Part shown: positions 1 to 5,949 of the stretch, piece after piece
Numbering within the stretch: the first letter of the stretch is position 1
Layout: each line of letters opens with the position of its first letter
IMG/VR virus record: IMGVR_UViG_3300044691_000405
Location: 1 to 21,601 of that record
Direction: 5' to 3' (one strand)
From: a virus
DNA: 21,601 nt
Program-made: the position numbers and the translations under genes
The notes under the pieces: generated by a model
Told to the model about the DNA's origin: nothing
Seen by the model: only the letters and a program-made list of their open reading frames with translations
The model's database searches: none

Positions 1-213
1 ATCCTTAAGCGGGATAGGTTCGCTAAAGGTCAATTGCTGTATGTAAAGGTGGTTTGTACGGTTGAATACGGCCTTTTCAGGTTCGCTCATTTCATATTTA
101 CACCATGCGGGCATTCCTGGAACATCGTTATTTAACTGAATAGGTAATGGTAGGTATTGAGGCTGATTCTTAGCCAGTATTATATTACGCTCTTTGAAGT
201 CAATTGGTTTCAT
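1..213 (-). CDS. Conserved phage hypothetical protein, C-terminus cut by window edge
   Basis: The frame opens with ATG at 213 and stays open for 71 codons to the window edge, so the 3' end is missing. The protein begins MKPIDFKERNIILAKNQPQY and contains LPLPIQLNNDVPGMPAWCKYE. I associate this opening with a short hypothetical protein common in Bacteroidota phages and prophages, with no known function; that is memory, not a search. The start overlaps the stop of the 49-residue gene upstream by ATGA. Unlike most genes here it has a clear Shine-Dalgarno sequence (AAAAAGGAGATAAAATT before the ATG), which suggests strong or independent translation. Confidence 0.75.
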   Translation of the reverse strand, partial: MKPIDFKERNIILAKNQPQYLPLPIQLNNDVPGMPAWCKYEMSEPEKAVFNRTNHLYIQQLTFSEPIPLKD

Positions 214-359
214 AATTTTATCTCCTTTTTATAATATCGTTTCCTGTTTAAAGCCTCTATAAACGCATAACAACGCCTTTTTATCTCCCGCTTTGATGTA
301 TTGCCATCGAACCCTAAATAGGTCGCCTTGGCTACTAATATCCTTATTTTTGGCTTCAT
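210..359 (-). CDS. Small basic hypothetical protein (49 aa)
   Basis: ATG at 359 gives 49 residues, very basic (for example TSKREIKRRCYAFIEALNRK and KRYYKKEIKL), ending in TGA that overlaps the next ATG as ATGA. The in-frame codon just before the ATG is TAA, so no longer start exists. The many Lys and Arg residues fit a nucleic-acid-binding role, but no fold is recognised. The end of this gene also carries the Shine-Dalgarno sequence of the next gene, which supports coupled translation. Function unknown. Confidence 0.5.
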   Translation of the reverse strand: MKPKIRILVAKATYLGFDGNTSKREIKRRCYAFIEALNRKRYYKKEIKL

Positions 360-402
360 TTACGCGTATATTGTTAAATGCATTTCAATGAATTTGAGGA
401 AT

Positions 403-669
403 TTACTTTAGTTCTTTAAGTTTATTAATTGCAATAATAAAACTTGACTTCGACATTATTATACTACCTTCAAACTCTTCGCAGTTGCCTCGCCATAATT
501 TCTCTATTTGATCTTCACTCACGCATTGATTAGTGCCTGGTTGGGATTGCTGCCATTGAGCGCCAAGCTTAAAACATTCAATTTCCGATGGGAACGGCTG
601 ACCTTTTTCTTTTTTAATTATGCTGATTGCGGCTTCTTCAACGCTTTGTGCCTTTTGAGTGTCTTTCAT
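403..669 (-). CDS. Hypothetical protein (88 aa)
   Basis: The 88-residue protein starts MKDTQKAQSVEEAAISIIKK. It has a mixed-charge, helix-rich composition with the segment CFKLGAQWQQSQPG in the middle and a Lys-rich end (INKLKELK). The pattern resembles small phage proteins with 'FKLGAQWQ' motifs seen in many phages, but no function is established. No membrane segment or signal peptide is visible. It lies 11 bases after the 49-residue gene upstream, consistent with one operon. Confidence 0.65.
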   Translation of the reverse strand: MKDTQKAQSVEEAAISIIKKEKGQPFPSEIECFKLGAQWQQSQPGTNQCVSEDQIEKLWRGNCEEFEGSIIMSKSSFIIAINKLKELK

Positions 670-680
670 GGGTTAAAATC

Positions 681-830
681 TTATTTCATCTTAAATAATT
701 CACGTGGTATAAAAGTTACGTAAATACCATAACACAGGCTGTTTTTGAATGTATAAAATATGCCACACAAATTAACCGTAGTTTCTCCGTGTGCTTTAAC
801 CCATACTTTTTGTTGCTCATCTATCCACAT
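681..830 (-). CDS. Small hypothetical protein (49 aa)
   Basis: ATG at 830 reads MWIDEQQKVWVKAHGETTVN and ends IPRELFKMK before TAA. The middle (LCGIFYTFKNSLCYGIYVTF) is hydrophobic and aromatic with two Cys residues, which fits a small beta-rich or weakly membrane-associated protein. An A-rich stretch precedes the ATG and there is no Shine-Dalgarno site, as is usual here. It fills an otherwise empty gap with tight spacing to its neighbour. Function unknown. Confidence 0.45.
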   Translation of the reverse strand: MWIDEQQKVWVKAHGETTVNLCGIFYTFKNSLCYGIYVTFIPRELFKMK

Positions 831-859
831 TTGTTTGTTTTTTGTTGCATGGTTAATGA

Positions 860-1063
860 TTATTTAATGAATTGATTAGTTTTCAATTTTGCTGCATATC
901 GTGAAAACTGCCCCAGTACTTCATAAGCTATCAAACCCTTAATGCCGTAGTAATAATTATTATAACCACCTGAATACATACTATGTGAACATCATATGCG
1001 TCCCCATGCTGAGTGTTTGGCGTTCTTACCAAATACGAATATTCTTAATGTTTTACCTCTCAT
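860..1063 (-). pseudogene. Small phage protein split by one in-frame TGA (67 sense codons)
   Basis: ATG at 1063, three bases after the upstream stop, reads MRGKTLRIFVFGKNAKHSAW GRI and then meets TGA at 992-994. The same frame continues CSHSMYSGGYNNYYYGIKGL through IAYEVLGQFSRYAAKL to a TAA at 860. Both halves look protein-like and in phase, so this reads as one gene of 67 sense codons with a nonsense codon at position 24. A shorter product could restart at ATG 979 (39 aa). Possibilities are a recent nonsense mutation, readthrough, or two separate peptides. Function unknown. Confidence 0.5.
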
Positions 1064-1065
1064 AA

Positions 1066-1242
1066 TTAATCTATATCAGTATAATCAATAATAGGGCAGT
1101 TCTGATCTAATGACCAGTCTACACATTCGTCTATTGAGCCTATCTTTACTTTAGTTATCCACCAGGTCCATAGGAATTTGGTTTGTAACCAGGCTTCAGA
1201 TGAATGAGGGTATGGGTAGTGTTTTAATAATACTCTTTTCAT
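1066..1242 (-). CDS. Small Trp-rich hypothetical protein (58 aa)
   Basis: ATG at 1242 overlaps the stop of the upstream gene as ATGA and gives 58 residues, beginning MKRVLLKHYPYPHSSEAWLQ and ending IIDYTDID. It has four Trp residues (TKFLWTWWIT segment, VDWSLDQNCP) and an acidic end. The overlap with the upstream gene and the 2-base gap to the next ATG argue for real, coupled translation. The fold and function are not recognised. Confidence 0.6.
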   Translation of the reverse strand: MKRVLLKHYPYPHSSEAWLQTKFLWTWWITKVKIGSIDECVDWSLDQNCPIIDYTDID

Positions 1243-1631
1243 TTTCTGATTTTTTGGCGCATTTCACGTATAGCTGCTGCTGACCGGCGTTTAAGATATC
1301 TTTTAGATAGCTGTCCAGATGTTAGGAATGGATTTTCAAGTAAAATAGTTAATTCCACATGTGTCCATTTAACCCTGTTTGTGCCATTGCTGTCCTGAAT
1401 TTTTACCCGTGATCTTATACGCGCCCTTATTTCTGATTGATTCCAACCATATATTTTGGGGTTTTCAAGATGCAGATAGTCAATAGTCAGGTTTACACCG
1501 CCATTCTTTTCTATCTGCTTCATGATGTTTTCGTATAATGGTTGTGCTGCCGCAAGTACAAAAGGTTGTGGATGTATCATTTCTCTGATTATTTTTGAAA
1601 GTCCTGGATATATGTAAGGTGATGGCCTCAT
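1239..1631 (-). CDS. Hypothetical protein with Myb/SANT-like C-terminal helices (130 aa)
   Basis: The 130-residue protein has a proline-rich start (MRPSPYIYPGLSK) and a C-terminal segment from about residue 86 that begins KWTHVELTILLENPFLTSGQ and ends in a basic helix (RRSAAAIREMRQKIRK). A Trp near the start of a helix, a short turn and an 'R+S..AIR' recognition-type helix resemble Myb/SANT-like or related helix-turn-helix DNA-binding motifs in phage proteins; this is inferred from pattern only. It directly abuts the secreted-protein gene upstream (stop at 1632, start at 1631) and overlaps the next gene by ATGA. Confidence 0.6.
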   Translation of the reverse strand: MRPSPYIYPGLSKIIREMIHPQPFVLAAAQPLYENIMKQIEKNGGVNLTIDYLHLENPKIYGWNQSEIRARIRSRVKIQDSNGTNRVKWTHVELTILLENPFLTSGQLSKRYLKRRSAAAIREMRQKIRK

Positions 1632-1940
1632 TTAGTTTTTAGGCTTTTGCTCTTTGGGTTTATCCTGATATTGTTTTTGTTCAGCAAATGTTTTCCTGAT
1701 ATCCTGAATTAACTGGATAGATTGCGCTACCTCATTATGAGGCGATGTTGACTTATTTAAGTTTAATTCAACCACTAATAATGCAGTCATAATTTGGATA
1801 TAGGCTGCACTGTCTACTTGTAAACCTATACTATAAACTTTTGGTTGTATAGGCTGTTGTACTAATTTTGGCTTATCTTGGGCCTTAGTTTGGGTTGACA
1901 GGATGATTGAAATTGCGGATAGTAAAAGTATTTTTTTCAT
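1632..1940 (-). CDS. Exported small protein with Sec signal peptide (102 aa)
   Basis: The N-terminus MKKILLLSAISIILSTQTKA is a classic Sec signal peptide: two Lys, a hydrophobic core and an ALA-type site before QDKP. The TKAQ context is typical of Bacteroidota exported proteins. There is no lipobox Cys, so it should be released by signal peptidase I into the periplasm. The mature part is about 80 residues, helix-rich, and ends in a Lys/Glu/Pro tail (DKPKEQKPKN). In this phage setting it could act on the envelope, for example in lysis or superinfection exclusion, but this is inference. No domain is recognised. Confidence 0.65.
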   Translation of the reverse strand: MKKILLLSAISIILSTQTKAQDKPKLVQQPIQPKVYSIGLQVDSAAYIQIMTALLVVELNLNKSTSPHNEVAQSIQLIQDIRKTFAEQKQYQDKPKEQKPKN

Positions 1941-1946
1941 ATTGAT

Positions 1947-2432
1947 TTATTTTGTGGTTTGTAAGCGTGATTTTGAAAAGCCTAATTTTTTAGCTTCTAT
2001 TGGATTGAGTTCTAAGTATTGATGGCATGCCCGACACGTTGCCACATATTGCGTGCTATCAAGCATAGCTTTTCCTATACGGCCTATTGGATGGTGACAG
2101 TCGGTTGTTGGAGCACCTTTACATTTTATGCAAACTTGGCAAATAAGATGGTCTTTCTTAAATTGACTTGAAATAACGGCGTATGCGCGATTTATTTTTT
2201 CTTGCTTATCACTTACCTTGTTTATTTCAGATCGTGGCTTGGTGGCTGGTTTTATATCGTTTGGGTTGAATTCTATGTAGTTTGCTTCCAATCCAAAAGC
2301 GGGATCATCGCATAACAGGTAATTATCGGGTGATTTTACACGGTATAGATACAGTTCTTTCCCATCTACCATAAACTTAGTACCTCTTTTTGGCTGGCTG
2401 GCTTTTGTTGGTATGGGTTTACGATCTTTCAT
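1947..2432 (-). CDS. HNH/NinG-like zinc-binding nuclease (161 aa)
   Basis: The C-terminal part carries an HNH-type layout: C98..C101 and C104 near CQVCIKCKG, a His pair at H113-H114 (DCHHPIGRIG), and a second Cys pair with His at C133-x2-C136-H137 (ATCRACHQYL). These fit a beta-beta-alpha metal nuclease with a structural zinc, similar to NinG or other phage HNH proteins. The first 80 residues are basic and could bind DNA. HNH proteins close to terminase genes assist DNA packaging in several phages; this one lies about 840 bases downstream of the large terminase gene. It overlaps the upstream gene by ATGA. Catalytic activity is not proven by sequence. Confidence 0.6.
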   Translation of the reverse strand: MKDRKPIPTKASQPKRGTKFMVDGKELYLYRVKSPDNYLLCDDPAFGLEANYIEFNPNDIKPATKPRSEINKVSDKQEKINRAYAVISSQFKKDHLICQVCIKCKGAPTTDCHHPIGRIGKAMLDSTQYVATCRACHQYLELNPIEAKKLGFSKSRLQTTK

Positions 2433-2692
2433 GATTGCTCAATGTCTGCAAAATGCCAATTTTTACCATAATAATGATAATCTTCTGATTTGTATAAATT
2501 CTGTTCGGCTTCCAATATTGCCATTTGGAATAATTCCGCATCGGTTGTTGATGGATCAATATCATCTAACATAACACCTATCGTTTTTAGAAACGTATCA
2601 GGCCCTAATCCCTTTCTAATTTCAAATGTAACACTGAAATAGGCTTCCATACACTTAACAATATATTCGCCAACTTTTTTGCCACTCTTCAT
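2429..2692 (-). CDS. Hypothetical protein (87 aa, start uncertain)
   Basis: Reads MKSGKKVGEYIVKCMEAYFS and ends YHYYGKNWHFADIEQS. It is acidic and probably helical in the middle (DDIDPSTTDAELFQMAILEA). The ATG at 2692 lies inside the end of the upstream gene, giving a 38-base overlap. The next in-frame ATG at 2650 (MEAYFSVTFE) would leave a 4-base gap and a 73-residue protein. Residues 1-14 look like normal helix sequence, so the longer form is kept but is not certain. No domain recognised. Confidence 0.6.
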   Translation of the reverse strand: MKSGKKVGEYIVKCMEAYFSVTFEIRKGLGPDTFLKTIGVMLDDIDPSTTDAELFQMAILEAEQNLYKSEDYHYYGKNWHFADIEQS

Positions 2693-2888
2693 ATTCAGGA
2701 TTAAATCCTGATGGAATTGGTAGATTAATTAACTCGGCTTCATGTTCTCCATCTTTAATTCCAGGTGCTGGATAAGACCTAACCATTTCTTCGAAATTAG
2801 CATGCAAAAAACTTGCAGATTGTGAACTGCCTAAATATGGATTTACTTGCCTGCCAACTTCATCTTTGACTATAATTTTTATTTTCAT
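2655..2888 (-). CDS. Hypothetical protein (77 aa)
   Basis: The protein starts MKIKIIVKDEVGRQVNPYLG, continues through SQSASFLHANFEEMVRSYPA and ends PEYEEWQKSWRIYC. A beta-strand-like start followed by a helix suggests a small alpha/beta fold, but no family is recognised. Its ATG overlaps the stop of the 27-residue gene upstream (ATGA), and its 3' end overlaps the next gene, so it belongs to the chain that starts at the promoter at 3226-3257. Confidence 0.65.
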   Translation of the reverse strand: MKIKIIVKDEVGRQVNPYLGSSQSASFLHANFEEMVRSYPAPGIKDGEHEAELINLPIPSGFNPEYEEWQKSWRIYC

Positions 2889-2968
2889 TTGTAATGCTTT
2901 TTATTTGATTGATAGCTTAGAAATAATATTTCAGCTATTATTATGATAAATATGGTTAGGTACATCAT
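2885..2968 (-). CDS. Single-pass membrane micro-protein (27 aa)
   Basis: ATG ATG at 2968 shares a base with the TAA of the gene upstream (TAATG), and its own TGA overlaps the next ATG (ATGA). The product MMYLTIFIIIIAEILFLSYQ plus SNKKHYK is one hydrophobic helix followed by a basic tail, so it should sit in the inner membrane with the C-terminus in the cytoplasm. Overlaps at both ends are good evidence that it is translated. Possible roles (lysis helper, superinfection exclusion) are guesses. Confidence 0.55.
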   Translation of the reverse strand: MMYLTIFIIIIAEILFLSYQSNKKHYK

Positions 2969-3051
2969 TAGTTCTCAATGTTGCAAAGTGGAATATTTTC
3001 AGTGATACTCTTGCCGAAATTTTTGGAGATGTTTAGGGTTATTGATTGCAT
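2968..3051 (-). CDS. Micro-protein (27 aa)
   Basis: ATG at 3051, two bases after the TAG of the membrane protein upstream, reads MQSITLNISKNFGKSITENI followed by PLCNIEN and TAA. It is soluble, with a beta-strand-like start and one Cys. The TAA shares its last base with the next ATG. It is too short to assign. Exact joining to both neighbours supports translation as part of a polycistronic message. Confidence 0.45.
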   Translation of the reverse strand: MQSITLNISKNFGKSITENIPLCNIEN

Positions 3052-3053
3052 GG

Positions 3054-3197
3054 CTATTTACTTAAATGATTCCAAATAATTGAACAAACATTATATTCAA
3101 AAGCTATGTAAACAGATAAAAACATAGGAATTAATATAAGCATTATAGCTATTCCTAAAGCAGTCTTAAATGTTAATTCATCCGAATTATTTTCCAT
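3054..3197 (-). CDS. Single-pass membrane micro-protein (47 aa)
   Basis: ATG at 3197 follows the promoter and the A-rich leader at 3206-3222. The product begins MENNSDELTFKTALGIAIML and continues with ILIPMFLSVYIAFEYNVC, giving one long hydrophobic segment (about residues 12-34) between an acidic N-terminus and a short polar end. It is predicted to be an inner-membrane protein. It is the first gene of a chain of at least four coupled genes immediately downstream of the large terminase gene. Function unknown. Confidence 0.55.
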   Translation of the reverse strand: MENNSDELTFKTALGIAIMLILIPMFLSVYIAFEYNVCSIIWNHLSK

Positions 3198-3225
3198 GAT
3201 TTCTTGATTGATTATTAAAGTTAAG

Positions 3226-3257
3226 CTAAGGTATAATTTAAATTCTATACTACAAAA
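3226..3257 (-). promoter_or_regulatory. Bacteroidota-type promoter for the micro-gene chain
   Basis: On the minus strand TTTTG (3253-3257), 19 bases, then TACCTTAG (3226-3233) match the Bacteroidota consensus TTTG-N19-TAnnTTTG at all but one position of the -7 box. The upstream box lies in the gap just after the large terminase stop at 3272. The spacer holds TAGTATAG. About 35 bases are nearly identical to the promoter at 7630-7661. The first gene downstream starts at 3197. Confidence 0.7.
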
Positions 3258-3271
3258 TATATTTTCACTTT

Positions 3272-4705
3272 TTATATGTTTGCCTTAAATAAATCTGAAA
3301 ATACCTTTGTGAATAGGTAGCGGGTTAAATCTGCATAGTGGCCGCGCTTTTGATAGGATATGCCGGTTTTCTTATCCTTTTCCATTTCCTTTAACATACC
3401 GTCTTTACCCAATAGAACACTTTCTATGTCCCCAATCAGATCCGCACAGCTTTCTTTATCCGCTATGAATTCAATAGGATACCAGTTTGCAAAAACCTTA
3501 TTCATGAAGTCACGGCTTTTTGTGACAGATGGATTCACTATGTTAACGCGATCTGATGCCTGGTTTAAAAATGGTGCCAAATTCTTTTTTATTCGTTTGA
3601 AGTTTGCACCGTCACCGTGGCCTGGAACATTGGATTTGCCTGATGCATCCCCATATAAGAACAAATCCCTTACTCTATTTCCATAATCCTGAATGTAGGC
3701 ACTGCAAACATTGTCCACATCGTTCACCGGCGGCCTGAATGAGTAGTTTTTAAAGGCTCTGATCTGCGTTACGTAAATTTCCCTGCAATCAGGCTGATGC
3801 TCTTTAAATCGCTGTATCGTTGGAACGTCATTTCCCTTAGTGTCTTTTAAGATTACCCGCCGTTCCCATCGCTTTACATTTTCTGCTATCTGAAATAAAC
3901 ACATAGGTTGATATGGCAACCAGTTAAAGTCCCATGATTGATGCACTCCTAAATGAGGCAGGAATTTAACTTCGCCGGTATGCTGTATTTTAGAGAAACG
4001 TGGAAAGAACTCTGAACCTGTTTTTAACTTACCCCACAATCCTAAAGCATAGATGTTATATTGGTTTTCATCTACAAACTTTAAGGCTTCGATTTCCTCA
4101 TGGTCTTCAGGTAATAGGAATTCATTATCCCAATGTGTTGAATGAACTATTGTGGCCCGGTCTAACTTGTTCTTAAAAAAATGTGAATTAATCCAGTGAT
4201 CTTCATCAATAGGATTAAACATTAGCGTTATCTGAATATTAGGGATACCGCGAACGCGCCTGTTTAATTCTTTGAAGTCATCATATTCAAGTTCATTAGC
4301 TTCCTCGACAACTATACGGCCTATTCCCTCAATAGATTTTAGCTTTTCCGGGTCATCTAGCCCACTGAATAAGAATTCACTATACTGTTTATTACCAATG
4401 GATAGTTTTATGTATAAAGGTTTTTTTGTGGTCCGCGCAAATGGCGTTAACCCGAATTCCTTTATACGCTCATTAAAGTTTTTGAAGATACTTCCCTCAA
4501 TACTGGTTGAGTACTTACGGATTACCAAAGTGCTTACTTTAGTTTCGCAGGCTTTTAGTATTTCATCCTGAACAACGGCGCGGGACTTTCCTGACCCTGA
4601 ACCACCGTAAACTATCCTGAACCTGGTATTTATATTGCATATCTTCCAGTATACTTTGGAAAACATGTTTTCATCAATGTTGAGTTTAATCTTTTCCCGA
4701 TTCAT
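3272..4705 (-). CDS. terL: Phage terminase large subunit (PBSX/Terminase_3 type)
   Basis: This is the ATP-driven DNA packaging motor and nuclease. The N-terminal ATPase has Walker A GGSGSGKS at residues 34-41 and Walker B with catalytic acids in RIVVEEANEL (E134/E135). The C-terminal RNase H-like nuclease has candidate metal ligands D259 (QSWDFNW), D353 (LYGDASGKS) and D459 (GHYADLTRYL). At 477 residues it is full length for the family. It should work with the small subunit just upstream, whose end it overlaps by 20 bases. A promoter for the following genes begins right after its stop. The portal gene that commonly follows is not present; small genes take its place. Confidence 0.93.
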   Translation of the reverse strand: MNREKIKLNIDENMFSKVYWKICNINTRFRIVYGGSGSGKSRAVVQDEILKACETKVSTLVIRKYSTSIEGSIFKNFNERIKEFGLTPFARTTKKPLYIKLSIGNKQYSEFLFSGLDDPEKLKSIEGIGRIVVEEANELEYDDFKELNRRVRGIPNIQITLMFNPIDEDHWINSHFFKNKLDRATIVHSTHWDNEFLLPEDHEEIEALKFVDENQYNIYALGLWGKLKTGSEFFPRFSKIQHTGEVKFLPHLGVHQSWDFNWLPYQPMCLFQIAENVKRWERRVILKDTKGNDVPTIQRFKEHQPDCREIYVTQIRAFKNYSFRPPVNDVDNVCSAYIQDYGNRVRDLFLYGDASGKSNVPGHGDGANFKRIKKNLAPFLNQASDRVNIVNPSVTKSRDFMNKVFANWYPIEFIADKESCADLIGDIESVLLGKDGMLKEMEKDKKTGISYQKRGHYADLTRYLFTKVFSDLFKANI

Positions 4706-5051
4706 CCGGGTCTCTCCGTTTTATATTGATCTCAAAGCCTGCAAATGATGCTTCTAATTCAGATGATTGATAGGCGCTTTCCATCAGTGCTTTATAAGCA
4801 GGTGTATCACCGTCAATAATCGCTTTAGAGGCTTGGATAAAAGTCATTATTTCTTCCGTTGATAGCTTTTCCTGTATTTCAGGATAAAGTTCCTTTAACT
4901 GTTCTAAAACAGATTTGGGAAACCTTGCTGTTAATGCAAGAATTTCCTTTGCTATGGTTGACCGGTTCTTAGAACCAACTGCACGGCCTACCTGTCTATT
5001 CTCCGGGTGAACATCAAATCCCTTACCTATTATATTCTCTGGTTTTGGCAT
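4686..5051 (-). CDS. terS: Phage terminase small subunit
   Basis: The small subunit recognises phage DNA at the start of packaging and regulates the large subunit. The 121-residue protein starts MPKPENIIGKGFDVHPENRQ and contains VGRAVGSKNRSTIAKEIL, the 'GRPkGskNR+T' type motif of Bacteroidota small terminases with a DNA-binding basic patch. A longer frame to 5105 would need a TTG codon, so ATG 5051 is preferred. It overlaps the large-subunit gene by 20 bases, which supports the pairing. The gene directly upstream is a homing endonuclease that separates it from the RuvC-like gene. Confidence 0.8.
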   Translation of the reverse strand: MPKPENIIGKGFDVHPENRQVGRAVGSKNRSTIAKEILALTARFPKSVLEQLKELYPEIQEKLSTEEIMTFIQASKAIIDGDTPAYKALMESAYQSSELEASFAGFEINIKRRDPDESGKD

Positions 5052-5106
5052 CGTTGAAAAATCGTTGTAGACATCAAAATTAGATAATGGGAGGTTAGAA
5101 AGCAAA

Positions 5107-5808
5107 TCATAGATATTTCCAAAGAAATCCCAAATGATGTTTACTTTTACCTAAAGCTACTTTGTTAATATTTGAACGACTACCATTTAATAAAATACAG
5201 GCCTCAGTCACGGTATTGAATTGTCTTATAAATTTTCCATCAATAGAAAACTGAGCAACTTTTCTTCTGTTATGTGCAATTCGTTCTTTTTTTATTTTTG
5301 GTTTTGCAGTTCCTTTATTCCAAGGAATACAACCCTTTTTTGATGCACTCATTCTTTCAAATTTCAATTTCTTTTTTTCATCAGATTGAGAAGCTAATGT
5401 GTTTTTGAATTTTAATAGAATTGATTTTTTCTTTTCTTCACTCCATAGGCTTTTAGTCTTTATTTGATTATCAATAGCTATTTGTGGCATTTTCCTACCC
5501 TTATTCCAATCTGATATTTTTTTATATGCTTCACTACCAGTATGTCCGCCATAACCGCCATTAGACAAGTTATAACCTATTTGTCTATCGGTAGAATTAA
5601 AATACTTTATCCAAAACCTTTCAGCCTCAGATAAATGGTATCGTGAAATGCAATGTTTAACTATTTGCTTTTTGAAATTCTTAACCCCATGTTTCTTAAT
5701 TGCAAGTTTTAGCAATTTACCTGATCCTAAATATTCAGGATTGTTGTAAAAATCAATGCCTATATAAATTCGGCCATCTAAAATATTTGTAGTCTTATAA
5801 ATTATCAT
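5107..5808 (-). CDS. Free-standing GIY-YIG homing endonuclease with NUMOD3/IENR1 repeats
   Basis: The 233-residue protein starts MIIYKTTNILDGRIYIGIDF, the GIY-YIG signature (IY at 3-4, YIG at 15-17), with a conserved glutamate in LSEAERFWIKYF. The middle has NUMOD3-like stretches (KISDWNKGRKMPQ and KKGCIPWNKGTAKPK). The C-terminus has an IENR1-type DNA-binding repeat beginning KVAQFSIDGKFIRQFNTVTE and ending HHLGFLWKYL. Such enzymes cut phage DNA at or near sites lacking the insertion and spread their own gene. ATG 5808 is chosen because the longer frame needs TTG. It is a selfish insertion between the RuvC-like and small terminase genes. Its Lys/Ile/Asn-rich makeup differs from its neighbours. 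Confidence 0.85.
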   Translation of the reverse strand: MIIYKTTNILDGRIYIGIDFYNNPEYLGSGKLLKLAIKKHGVKNFKKQIVKHCISRYHLSEAERFWIKYFNSTDRQIGYNLSNGGYGGHTGSEAYKKISDWNKGRKMPQIAIDNQIKTKSLWSEEKKKSILLKFKNTLASQSDEKKKLKFERMSASKKGCIPWNKGTAKPKIKKERIAHNRRKVAQFSIDGKFIRQFNTVTEACILLNGSRSNINKVALGKSKHHLGFLWKYL

Positions 5809-5836
5809 AAATAAAATATCCCGAACACATAAAAGG

Positions 5837-5920
5837 CTTATCAAGACTTACCAAAGGAAAGAATTGCATTTATGCGCCGGGAATAATTTAAATGTTTGAT
5901 GTGTTATAAGTCTTAATAAG
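5837..5920. repeat. Imperfect inverted repeat upstream of the homing endonuclease gene
   Basis: The arm at 5837-5850 (CTTATCAAGACTTA) and the arm at 5907-5920 (TAAGTCTTAATAAG) are reverse complements at 13 of 14 positions, with 56 bases between them. They lie between the RuvC-like gene stop and the GIY-YIG start. They could fold in the leader RNA of the endonuclease, mark the edge of the inserted segment, or bind a regulator. Confidence 0.5.
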
Positions 5921-5949
5921 CACATCTAAAATACGAAATATATTTTTAA

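Noticed and set aside
508-723. Plus-strand open frame of 71 codons
   Set aside because: It lies opposite the 88-residue minus gene, has a Phe-rich sequence from AT-rich antisense DNA, and no promoter or family match.
3360-4571. Plus-strand open frames opposite the large terminase
   Set aside because: They are antisense to a full-length, well-supported terminase gene with intact ATPase and nuclease motifs.
5809-5844. N-terminal extension of the homing endonuclease
   Set aside because: It needs a TTG start; the GIY-YIG motif begins immediately after ATG 5808.
5859-5936. 25-codon minus frame (starting MCLLRLITHQ) in the gap before the homing endonuclease
   Set aside because: It lies across the inverted repeat, has no coupling to a neighbour and no protein-like pattern.
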